A stretch of 5,097 bases of DNA, taken from the NCBI GenBank assembly GCA_000715635.1, contig KL569173.1, positions 39,051 through 44,147 on the forward strand, given 5' to 3'. This DNA comes from Streptomyces violaceus. GTDB lineage: Bacteria; Actinomycetota; Actinomycetes; Streptomycetales; Streptomycetaceae. A program made the translations under genes and the position numbers. Below are positions 1 to 5,097 of this stretch, one piece after another. Positions within the stretch are counted from its first letter, which is position 1. Every line of letters starts with the position of its first letter. The notes beneath the pieces were generated by a model, which was not told the DNA's origin, did not search any database, and saw only the letters and a list, made by a program, of their open reading frames with translations.

Positions 1-1
1 C

Positions 2-325
2 CCCCCCGCCGACCTGCCCGCCGCGGAACAGCGGCGGATCGCGCTGCTCGGCGGTGCCGTCGTACGGCATACGGGGGTCGACGAGGCGGTCGCCGTGGTC
101 GTGGAGCGGCAGGCCGACCCCTACGCCGAGCAGCCGCTCGCAGCGCGAATCGTCCGGGCCGTGAACGCGTACGAGGAGAAGTCCAGGGAAGGCGGGCCCG
201 GCGGGCCGCTGACGGCGCTGGAGGAACTCCGGCTCGCCACCGCCGGGAAGTACGCGCCGGAGGTGGTGGAATCACTGGCCCGGGTACTGGCGAGGGGCAG
301 TCTGACTCTGCCCGTGGCTGGGTAA
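2..325 (+). CDS. HD/HD-GYP-like phosphohydrolase, C-terminal fragment (5' end outside window)
   Basis: The reading frame is open from the first bases of the window to the TAA at 323-325, giving the last 107 residues of a longer protein; the start lies upstream. The pattern resembles the second half of an HD-GYP domain. There is a helix ending GGAVVRHTG, then VVVERQADPYAEQPLAARIV, then a VNAYEE segment, then EELR...AGKYAPEVVESLARVL. In canonical HD-GYP proteins these correspond to the HHExxDGxGYP motif, the PLxARI(I/V)xVADAYD helix and the FDPxVVxxL tail. Here the two metal-binding His of HHE are replaced by Val and the Asp of ADAYD is Asn, so this half looks catalytically eroded. Known HD-GYP proteins hydrolyse cyclic di-GMP. 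From memory, S. coelicolor has HD-GYP-type genes (SCO5217/SCO5218) just upstream of the same cyclase locus, which supports the assignment. The N-terminal half, where other metal ligands would lie, is not visible, so activity cannot be judged. The family call is an inference from pattern. Confidence 0.62.
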   Translation, partial: PPADLPAAEQRRIALLGGAVVRHTGVDEAVAVVVERQADPYAEQPLAARIVRAVNAYEEKSREGGPGGPLTALEELRLATAGKYAPEVVESLARVLARGSLTLPVAG

Positions 326-442
326 CCCATGGGTAATGAGCGCCCCGGAGGCCGTACGTGGTTGGATGCGAAGGAGAAGGTGTCCGGGGGCTCGAAACAC
401 AGCTACGGCCAGCCCACCGAACGGAACTGGCAGGCGGGAATC

Positions 443-1423
443 GTGAGGATCTTCGGCAAGGGACGGCACCGGCCCTCCGCCTCCTGGCGGCAGGCCACAG
501 ACCGGGCGTTCACACTGATCGGCGACGGCCGGTACGAGGACGCGGGCGCACTGTTGACACGTGCCGCCGACCTGGAGCCCTGGTTGTCCGAGTCGTGGTT
601 CAACCTCGCCCTGCTGCACAAGTTCCGGCACGACTGGGAGCAGGCGCGGGCGGCGGGCCTCAGGGCCGTGGCCCTGCTCGACCGGGACGCCGGTGCGCCC
701 GACTGGTGGAACGTCGGCATCGCCGCGACCGCCCTGCAGGACTGGCCGCTGGCCCGGCGCGCCTGGCAGGCCTACGGGCTGCGGATGCCCGGTTCCGCCA
801 TCGCCGCCGGCGAGCCCGTCGGCATGGACCTCGGCAGCGCGGCCGTACGGCTGTCCCCTGAGGGGGAGGCCGAGGTCGTGTGGGGGCGGCGGCTGGATCC
901 CGCGCGGATCGAGGTGCTGTCCATCCCGCTGCCGTCGTCGGGGCGGCGCTGGGGCGAGGTCGTGCTGCACGACGGGGTGCCGCACGGGGAGCGGACCACG
1001 GCCGCCGGGCACACCTATCCGGTGTTCGACGAGATCGAGCTGTGGGCCCCGTCACCGGTGCCGACCTGGGTGGTGCTGCTGGAGGCGGCGACCGAGGCGG
1101 ACCGGGACGCGCTGGAGCAGCTTGCCGGGGATGCCGGGTTCGCCGCGGAGGACTGGTCTTCTTCGGTGCGGTTGCTGTGCCGGATGTGCTCGGAGTCCCG
1201 GATGCCGTCGGACGAGGGTGACGGGGAACATCTCGATCCGCATGATCACAGTGAGCCGGGGCATCCCGGGCCGCTGGGGCATCGGACGGACGGGCAGCTC
1301 TGGGTGCCGGAGCGGGAGTGCGGGCTGGCTGCGCCGGCTTCGCTGGTGAGGGGGTTGCTGGACGGGTGGGTGGCCGACAGCCCTGATTCCCGTGACTGGC
1401 GGGATCTCGAAGAGGTCTGCTAG
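443..1423 (+). CDS. Tetratricopeptide-repeat protein of unknown function
   Basis: A 326-residue soluble protein; no signal peptide or membrane segment is visible. Residues about 13-117 form helical pairs of TPR type: AFTLIGDGRYEDAGALLTRA, then SWFNLALLHKFRHDWEQAR, then WWNVGIAATALQDWPLARRA, each with the spaced small/aromatic pattern of TPR helices. Such repeats usually serve protein-protein contacts. Residues about 125-240 are mixed and resemble a beta-rich module (MDLGSAAVRLSPEGEAEVVW...). The C-terminal part has C246-x-x-C249 followed by a His/Asp-rich stretch (H263, H267, H269, H274, H280), a possible metal site, and ends in Cys. I chose the GTG at 443 because the compact start VRIFGKGRHRPS leads straight into the repeat region and has a purine-rich GGCGGGA just upstream. 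The frame also opens at an ATG at 329, which would add 38 low-complexity residues, and a GTG at 380 sits too close to an AAGGAG to be convincing. It follows the HD-like gene on the same strand. I cannot assign a function. Confidence 0.8.
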   Translation: MRIFGKGRHRPSASWRQATDRAFTLIGDGRYEDAGALLTRAADLEPWLSESWFNLALLHKFRHDWEQARAAGLRAVALLDRDAGAPDWWNVGIAATALQDWPLARRAWQAYGLRMPGSAIAAGEPVGMDLGSAAVRLSPEGEAEVVWGRRLDPARIEVLSIPLPSSGRRWGEVVLHDGVPHGERTTAAGHTYPVFDEIELWAPSPVPTWVVLLEAATEADRDALEQLAGDAGFAAEDWSSSVRLLCRMCSESRMPSDEGDGEHLDPHDHSEPGHPGPLGHRTDGQLWVPERECGLAAPASLVRGLLDGWVADSPDSRDWRDLEEVC

Positions 1424-1455
1424 GTGCATTTCCGGGCGCGGCGTCGTCGTGGTTG

Positions 1456-1478
1456 TTCGCGCAGTTCCCCGCGCCCCC
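1456..1478. repeat. Streptomyces interspersed intergenic repeat (half element)
   Basis: The core CGCGCAGTTCCCCGCGCCCC is a sequence I recognise as scattered many times through intergenic regions of Streptomyces genomes. It often occurs as a long inverted repeat whose second arm reads GGGGCGCGGGGAACTGCGCG. Here only one arm is intact; the bases after it (AAGAAGGGCACC) do not rebuild the other arm. It lies 33 bases after the TAG of the TPR gene and about 70 bases before the deformylase ATG. A weak 8-bp pairing exists between 1434-1441 and 1469-1476 (27-base loop), so it may contribute to 3'-end formation of the upstream transcript. Recognition is from memory and copy number in this genome cannot be checked here. 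Confidence 0.6.
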
Positions 1479-1531
1479 AAGAAGGGCACCTGACGCCCGC
1501 GTACCCTGTATCCGCATCCCATTTTTTGTGC

Positions 1532-1538
1532 AGGAAGG
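1532..1538 (+). promoter_or_regulatory. Ribosome binding site of the peptide deformylase gene
   Basis: AGGAAGG is the only purine-rich block before the ATG at 1551 and supports that start. The spacing of 12 bases is longer than usual. The spacer contains the 8-bp palindrome ACGTACGT (1542-1549), directly against the start codon. Confidence 0.6.
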
Positions 1539-1550
1539 CGTACGTACGTC

Positions 1551-2198
1551 ATGGCTCAGCAGGACACCGATCAGCAGCCCGGCGTGCTCCCCGTCGATGA
1601 CGAGGGGTACGTGATCGACACGGAGGACTGCGAGGAGCGCGAGGCGGCCTGGCGGGAGCGGGGGACCTCGCGGCCGATCACGGTGGTCGGGAACCCGGTG
1701 CTGCACAAGGAGTGCAAGGACGTCACCGAGTTCGGCGAGGAGTTCCAGCAGCTCGTCGCGGACATGTTCGCCAGCCAGCGCACCGCCGAGGGCGTGGGCC
1801 TGGCCGCCAACCAGATCGGTGTCGACCTGAAGGTCTTCATCTACGACTGCCCCGACGACGAGGGTGCCCGGCACACCGGAGTGGTCTGCAACCCCAGGCT
1901 CGTCGAACTGCCGGCCGAGAAGCGCAGGCTGGACGACAGTAACGAGGGCTGCCTGTCCGTGCCCACCGCGTACGCCCCGCTCGCCCGGCCCGACTACGCC
2001 GAGGTGACCGGGCAGGACGAGAAGGGCAACCCGATCAAGGTGCGCGGCACCGGATACTTCGCTCGGTGTTTGCAGCACGAGACCGACCACCTGTACGGCT
2101 ACCTGTACATCGACCGGCTCTCCAAGCGTGAGCGCAAGGACGCGCTGCGCCAGATGGCCGAGAACGAGCCTCGCTACCCCGTGGTCGCGAACGACTGA
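1551..2198 (+). CDS. def: Peptide deformylase (type I)
   Basis: Cytoplasmic metalloenzyme that removes the formyl group from the N-terminal methionine of nascent proteins, releasing formate. All three family motifs are intact in this 215-residue protein: motif 1 GVGLAANQ (residues 81-88), motif 2 EGCLS (132-136) and motif 3 QHETDH (175-180). By family knowledge C134, H176 and H180 bind the metal (normally Fe2+), E177 is the catalytic acid/base and Q88 stabilises the transition state. EGCLS is the motif 2 form of type I enzymes. The deformylase core starts around residue 40 ([18 protein letters not shown]). It is preceded by an acidic extension rich in Asp, Glu and Gln, which makes the protein longer than the roughly 170 residues of the E. 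coli enzyme; an extension of this sort is common in Streptomyces copies. The gene stands alone between the repeat-bearing gap upstream and a strong hairpin downstream, so it is probably monocistronic. Streptomyces usually carry several def paralogues, so this one need not be essential. No missing residue or frameshift is seen. Confidence 0.96.
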   Translation: MAQQDTDQQPGVLPVDDEGYVIDTEDCEEREAAWRERGTSRPITVVGNPVLHKECKDVTEFGEEFQQLVADMFASQRTAEGVGLAANQIGVDLKVFIYDCPDDEGARHTGVVCNPRLVELPAEKRRLDDSNEGCLSVPTAYAPLARPDYAEVTGQDEKGNPIKVRGTGYFARCLQHETDHLYGYLYIDRLSKRERKDALRQMAENEPRYPVVAND

Positions 2199-2216
2199 GA
2201 CTTCACGCGCACCAGG

Positions 2217-2262
2217 CGAACGGCGTCTGTTCGGGTTTCCCGCCTTGAACAGGCGCCGTTCG
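2217..2262 (+). terminator. Strong hairpin, likely terminator of the deformylase gene
   Basis: The arms 2217-2232 (CGAACGGCGTCTGTTC) and 2247-2262 (GAACAGGCGCCGTTCG) form 16 continuous pairs with a single T.G wobble and a 14-base loop (2233-2246). The structure starts 18 bases after the deformylase TGA. There is no U-tract, which is common for terminators in this GC-rich group. It separates the housekeeping gene from the terpene operon. The left arm can instead pair with 2268-2279 (see findings), so an attenuator-like role is possible though unproven. Confidence 0.7.
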
Positions 2263-2334
2263 GCTGTGCCGTTCGCCTGTCCGTCGCACGTTCGATCGCT
2301 TCTGCTCTCCTGGTGATCCGTTCCCCGTCACACA

Positions 2335-2349
2335 CCGGGAGGATCCCGG
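2335..2349 (+). repeat. Small inverted repeat in the deformylase-cyclase gap
   Basis: CCGGGA and TCCCGG flank a 3-base GGA loop, giving a 6-bp dyad. It lies at the upstream edge of the A/T-richer patch that probably holds the terpene operon promoter, so it could be an operator half-site pair or a second small terminator hairpin. Such GC dyads also arise by chance in this base composition. Confidence 0.35.
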
Positions 2350-2350
2350 C

Positions 2351-2426
2351 ACTGTGGGGTAGTGAATGAAGCAAATACGTTCCCAGAGCGGTCAGTTGTA
2401 GTGCTGAATGGGATGAGCGGGGTATG
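2351..2426 (+). promoter_or_regulatory. Probable promoter region of the terpene operon
   Basis: This is the most A/T-rich stretch of the 295-bp gap, which is where a promoter is expected in a high-GC genome, and it lies 70-140 bases before the cyclase start. It contains an imperfect direct repeat, GTAGTGAATG at 2359-2368 and GTAGTGCTGAATG at 2398-2410, and a TTGTAG at 2396-2401 that loosely resembles a -35 element. I could not find a -35/-10 pair with good match and 17-18-base spacing, so the transcription start is not assigned. The rest of the gap (2280-2334 and 2427-2478) shows nothing else clear apart from the 8-bp palindrome GGGCGCCC at 2455-2462. Confidence 0.35.
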
Positions 2427-2478
2427 CAACGGCGCACGCCCGGCACGAAGGGAGGGGCGCCCGCGCCAACCGGCGGCT

Positions 2479-2486
2479 GAGAGGGG
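2479..2486 (+). promoter_or_regulatory. Ribosome binding site of epi-isozizaene synthase
   Basis: GAGAGGGG lies 7 bases before the GTG at 2494 and supports that start over the out-of-frame ATG at 2498. The product start (MHALSHGTT) also matches the start of the S. coelicolor enzyme as I recall it. Confidence 0.75.
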
Positions 2487-2493
2487 TTAGTTC

Positions 2494-3579
2494 GTGCATG
2501 CTTTGTCACACGGCACCACATCGACACCGACCACCATCGCAGTTCCACCGTCGCTCTCTCTCCCGGTGATCGAGGCGGCGTTTCCCCGGCAACTCCACCC
2601 GTATTGGCCGAAGTGCCAGGAGAAGACCCGGGCCTGGCTGCTCGAAAAGCGGCTCATGCCTGCGGACAAGGTGGAGGAATATGCCGACGGCCTTTGCTAC
2701 ACCGACCTCATGGCCGGGTACTACATCGGCGCCTCCGACGAGGTCCTCCAGGCGATCGCGGACTACAGCGCCTGGTTCTTCGTCTGGGACGACCGGCACG
2801 ACCGCGACATCGTGCACGACCGTCCGGTCGCCTGGCGGCGGCTGCGGGACCGGCTGCACGCGGCCCTCGACTTCCCCGGGGCGCACCTGCACCACGAGGA
2901 CTCACTGGTCGCCGGGTTCGCGGACAGCGTGCTGCGGCTGTACGCGTTCCTGCCGAGGACGTGGAACCTCCGGTTCGCCCGGCACTTCCACGCGGTGGTC
3001 GACGCATACGACCGGGAGTTCCACAACCGCACCCACGGAATCGTGCCCACGGTCGACGAATATCTCCGGTTGCGCCGGCTCACCTTCGCTCACTGGATAT
3101 GGACGGATCTGCTGGAGCCGGCCGCGGGATGCGAACTACCCGACGCCGTGCGGAAACACCCGGCATATCGGCGTGCGGCGCTGCTGAGCCAGGAGTTCGC
3201 CGCCTGGTACAACGACCTCTGCTCCCTTCCGAAGGAAATAGCGGGCGACGAGGTGCACAATCTCGGAATCAGTCTCATCACCCATGAGGGGCTGACACTG
3301 GAACAGGCGGTCACGGAAGTCAGACGCCGTGTCGAGAACTCCATAACGGAATTCCTCGACGTCGAACAGGAAGCATTACGGTTCGCCGACGACCTCGCCG
3401 ACGGCACCGTGCGGGGAAAGGAACTGAGCGCCGCCGTGCGGGCCTGTCTGAGCAATATGCGCAACTGGTTCAGTTCCGTCTACTGGTTCCACCACGAGTC
3501 CGGCCGGTACATGGTCGACAGCTGGGACGACCGGTCCACGCCCCCGTACGTCAACAACGAAGCGGCAGGTGAGAAATGA
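2494..3579 (+). CDS. eizA: epi-Isozizaene synthase (class I sesquiterpene cyclase)
   Basis: Cytoplasmic Mg2+-dependent enzyme that cyclises farnesyl diphosphate to (+)-epi-isozizaene, the first step to albaflavenone. The 361 residues match the S. coelicolor enzyme (SCO5222) in length and numbering as I recall it. The aspartate-rich metal motif is D99-D-R-H-D103 and the NSE triad is N240-S244-E248 (NDLCSLPKE). The diphosphate contacts R194, K247 and the R338-Y339 pair are present. The aromatic residues lining the cyclisation cavity in the known structure (Y69, F95, F96, F198, W203, F332) are all kept, so the same product is expected rather than a different sesquiterpene. The start is GTG with a good ribosome binding site; it shares the ATGA junction with the P450 gene, so the two are translated together. 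One rare TTA leucine codon (L295, 3376-3378) is present, the only TTA I found in any gene of the window, suggesting control by bldA tRNA. The gene appears intact. Confidence 0.97.
   Translation: MHALSHGTTSTPTTIAVPPSLSLPVIEAAFPRQLHPYWPKCQEKTRAWLLEKRLMPADKVEEYADGLCYTDLMAGYYIGASDEVLQAIADYSAWFFVWDDRHDRDIVHDRPVAWRRLRDRLHAALDFPGAHLHHEDSLVAGFADSVLRLYAFLPRTWNLRFARHFHAVVDAYDREFHNRTHGIVPTVDEYLRLRRLTFAHWIWTDLLEPAAGCELPDAVRKHPAYRRAALLSQEFAAWYNDLCSLPKEIAGDEVHNLGISLITHEGLTLEQAVTEVRRRVENSITEFLDVEQEALRFADDLADGTVRGKELSAAVRACLSNMRNWFSSVYWFHHESGRYMVDSWDDRSTPPYVNNEAAGEK
3567..3573 (+). promoter_or_regulatory. Ribosome binding site of the P450 gene, inside the cyclase 3' end
   Basis: AGGTGAG precedes the ATG at 3576 and lies within the last codons of the cyclase gene. 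With the overlapping ATGA at 3576-3579 this indicates translational coupling of cyclase and P450. Confidence 0.75.
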
Positions 3580-4943
3580 CCGTCGAGTCTGTGCGGCCCG
3601 AAGCCCCGGCTCCGGATCTGCGTGAGCCGCCCCGGGCGGGCGGCGGTGTCCCGGGCCTCGGCCACGGCTGGAAGCTCGTGCGCGACCCGCTGGCGTTCAT
3701 GTCCCGGCTGCGCGACCACGGAGACGTGGTCCGCCTGAAGCTGGGGCCGAAGACCGTGTACGCCGTCACCACCCCGGACCTCACCGGCGCACTGGCGCTG
3801 AGCAACGACTTCATCATCGCCGGGCCGCTCTGGGAGTCCCTGGAGGGTCTGCTCGGCAAGGAGGGAGTGGCCACGGCGAACGGGCCGCGGCACCGGCGCC
3901 AGCGGCGCACCATCCAGCCCGCCTTCCGGCTCGACGCCATCCCCGCCTACGGGCCGATCATGGAGGAGGAGGCGCACGCGCTGACCGAGCGCTGGAAACC
4001 CGGCGAGACCGTCGACTGCACCTCCGAGTCCTTCCGGGTGGCCGTGCGCATCGCGGCCCGCTGTCTGCTGCGCGGCGACTACATGGACGAGCGGGCGGAG
4101 CGGCTGTGCGTCGCGCTCGCCACTGTCTTCCGCGGGATGTACCGGCGGATGGTGGTCCCGCTCGGGCCGCTCTACAAGCTGCCGCTCCCGGCCAACCGCG
4201 AATTCAACCGTGCATTGGCCGATTTGCATCTCCTGGTCGACGAGATCGTGGCCGAGCGCCGGGCATCCGGTCAAAAGCCGGACGATTTGCTGACGGCATT
4301 GCTGGAGGCGAAGGACGAGAATGGCGACCCCATCGGGGAACAGGAGATCCACGATCAGGTCGTCGCGATCCTCACCCCCGGCAGCGAAACCGTCGCCTCC
4401 ACGATCATGTGGCTGTTGCATATGCTCGCGGAACACCCTGAACACGCGGACCGGGTGCGCGACGAAGTAGAAGCCGTCACCGGCGGGAGGCCGGTGGCAT
4501 TTGCAGACGTCCGAGGACTCAGGCACACCAACAATGTCGTCGTCGAGTCCATGCGTTTGAGCCCCGCCGTCTGGATTCTGACGCGCCGGGCGGTGCGGGA
4601 CACGGAACTCGGCGGATACCGGATTCCGGCCGGAGCGGACATCGTCTACAGTCCGTACGCGATCCAGCGCGATGCGAAGTCGTACGAGCGGAACCTGGAG
4701 TTCGACCCCGACCGCTGGCTTCCGGACCGGGTCAAGGACATCCCGAAGCACGCCATGAGCCCGTTCAGTGTGGGCAACCGCAAGTGCCCGAGCGACCACT
4801 TCTCGATGGCCCAGCTGACGCTGATCACGGCGGCGCTGGCCACCAGGTACCGCTTCGAGCAGGTGGCCGGTTCGAACGACGGCACGCGGGTCGGCATCAC
4901 GCTCCGCCCGCACGAACTGCTGGTGCGTCCGGTGCCGAGGTGA
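3576..4943 (+). CDS. cyp170A: Cytochrome P450 CYP170A-type, epi-isozizaene 5-monooxygenase / albaflavenone synthase
   Basis: Haem monooxygenase that oxidises epi-isozizaene through the two albaflavenol epimers to the ketone albaflavenone, using electrons from ferredoxin and ferredoxin reductase encoded elsewhere. The 455 residues carry the I-helix motif PGSET (268-272; the family form is (A/G)GxxT), the K-helix ESMR (E324, R327) and the haem loop [10 protein letters not shown] (397-406) with ligand C404. The usual Gly two residues after the Cys is Ser, as in S. coelicolor CYP170A1 as I recall it. No membrane anchor is seen, as expected for a bacterial P450. Residues 247-251 read DENGD, equivalent to the acidic DDxxD-type motif linked to the extra farnesene-synthase activity reported for CYP170A1. 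The protein is a few residues shorter at the N-terminus than my memory of CYP170A1 (461 residues). The start ATG overlaps the cyclase stop, fixing both start and operon. Part of the gene (about 4200-4560) uses more A/T-ending codons than its flanks. Downstream, 14 bases separate it from a convergent regulator gene. Confidence 0.95.
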   Translation: MTVESVRPEAPAPDLREPPRAGGGVPGLGHGWKLVRDPLAFMSRLRDHGDVVRLKLGPKTVYAVTTPDLTGALALSNDFIIAGPLWESLEGLLGKEGVATANGPRHRRQRRTIQPAFRLDAIPAYGPIMEEEAHALTERWKPGETVDCTSESFRVAVRIAARCLLRGDYMDERAERLCVALATVFRGMYRRMVVPLGPLYKLPLPANREFNRALADLHLLVDEIVAERRASGQKPDDLLTALLEAKDENGDPIGEQEIHDQVVAILTPGSETVASTIMWLLHMLAEHPEHADRVRDEVEAVTGGRPVAFADVRGLRHTNNVVVESMRLSPAVWILTRRAVRDTELGGYRIPAGADIVYSPYAIQRDAKSYERNLEFDPDRWLPDRVKDIPKHAMSPFSVGNRKCPSDHFSMAQLTLITAALATRYRFEQVAGSNDGTRVGITLRPHELLVRPVPR

Positions 4944-4957
4944 CAGGGCAGTGATCG

Positions 4958-5097
4958 TCAGGCCGCTTCGGGGCCCCTGAACGTGCGCCGGTAGGCGTTC
5001 GGCGTGGTGCCCACCGCCCGGACGAAGTGGTGGCGCAGCGTCGCCGCGTTGCCGAACCCCGTTCGGCCGGCGATCGCGTCCATCGTCTCGTCCGTCG
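4958..5097 (-). CDS. AraC-family transcriptional regulator, C-terminal fragment
   Basis: Reading the minus strand from the window edge to the TGA at 4960-4958 gives the last 45 residues of a longer protein. They include AIAGRTGFGNAATLRHHF, then VRAVGTTPNAYRRTFRG. This is the second helix-turn-helix of the AraC DNA-binding domain, with the family signature GFxxxxxLRxxFxRxxGxTPxxYR. The N-terminal ligand-sensing domain lies outside the window; many Streptomyces proteins with this ending have a GlxA/DJ-1-like sensor half, but that cannot be seen here. The gene converges on the P450 gene with only 14 bases between stop codons and no clear terminator hairpin, so the two transcripts may overlap at their 3' ends. 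Its promoter is far from that of the terpene operon, and nothing in the sequence shows that it controls the cyclase and P450 genes. Confidence 0.88.
   Translation of the reverse strand, partial: TDETMDAIAGRTGFGNAATLRHHFVRAVGTTPNAYRRTFRGPEAA

Noticed and set aside
329..442. Extended N-terminus of the TPR protein from the ATG at 329
   Set aside because: There is no clear ribosome binding site before 329, and the 38 added residues look like translated intergenic sequence; the GTG at 443 gives a more natural start. Not fully excluded.
1522..1527. Run of six T before the deformylase gene as a factor-independent terminator
   Set aside because: No stem of useful strength lies directly before it; only 4-base matches such as AGGG/CCCT can be drawn.
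660..2090. 476-residue open frame on the minus strand across the TPR and deformylase genes
   Set aside because: It is rich in Ala, Pro and Arg with no family pattern, and overlaps two well-supported plus-strand genes; it is a typical shadow frame of high-GC coding sequence.
2174..2548. 124-residue minus-strand frame covering the deformylase-cyclase gap
   Set aside because: It runs through the strong hairpin and into the cyclase start, has no plausible ribosome binding site or family pattern, and looks like chance coding potential.
3480..4913. 477-residue open frame on the minus strand opposite the P450
   Set aside because: It has no recognisable domain and mirrors the P450 codons; the plus-strand frame has all P450 motifs.
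2494..4943. Novel terpene system with a new cyclase product
   Set aside because: Every cavity and metal residue I can compare matches epi-isozizaene synthase, and the P450 partner is CYP170A-like, so this is the known albaflavenone pathway.

Overview
The window is from a high-GC actinomycete, almost certainly a Streptomyces species. Third codon positions are strongly G/C, GTG starts are used, and a common Streptomyces intergenic repeat lies at 1456-1478. The right half matches, residue for residue at the functional sites, the two-gene albaflavenone operon of S. coelicolor (SCO5222-SCO5223, epi-isozizaene synthase and CYP170A1). This is a conserved chromosomal locus and not a mobile island: I see no transposase, integrase, phage gene, tRNA, rRNA or CRISPR array.

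Layout, left to right. (1) 2-325, +: the 3' end of a gene whose product looks like the second half of an HD/HD-GYP phosphohydrolase with eroded metal-binding motifs. (2) 443-1423, +: a tetratricopeptide-repeat protein of unknown function, with a CxxC plus His-rich segment in its C-terminal half. (3) 1424-1550: a short intergenic stretch holding the Streptomyces repeat. (4) 1551-2198, +: a complete type I peptide deformylase with all catalytic motifs. (5) 2199-2493: a 295-bp regulatory gap. It contains a strong hairpin behind the deformylase gene, a second inverted repeat that competes for the same left arm, a small hairpin, an A/T-richer patch with an imperfect direct repeat, and the leader of the terpene operon. 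(6) 2494-3579, +: epi-isozizaene synthase (class I sesquiterpene cyclase). (7) 3576-4943, +: a CYP170A-type cytochrome P450 overlapping the cyclase stop codon in an ATGA junction. (8) 4958-5097, -: the C-terminal DNA-binding end of an AraC-family regulator, convergent with the P450 gene.

The cyclase and P450 work in sequence. The cyclase turns farnesyl diphosphate into the tricyclic hydrocarbon epi-isozizaene. The P450 oxidises this at one allylic carbon, through albaflavenols, to the antibiotic sesquiterpene ketone albaflavenone. The cyclase gene carries a single in-frame TTA leucine codon (3376-3378), which suggests translation depends on the developmental tRNA encoded by bldA. The P450 keeps a variant (DENGD) of the acidic motif linked to the second, terpene-synthase activity reported for S. 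coelicolor CYP170A1. Peptide deformylase is a housekeeping gene and the TPR and HD-like genes have no evident link to terpene biosynthesis. I found no wholly undescribed system. The points most worth a second look are the TTA codon, the DENGD variant, the competing hairpins and the degenerate HD-GYP fragment.
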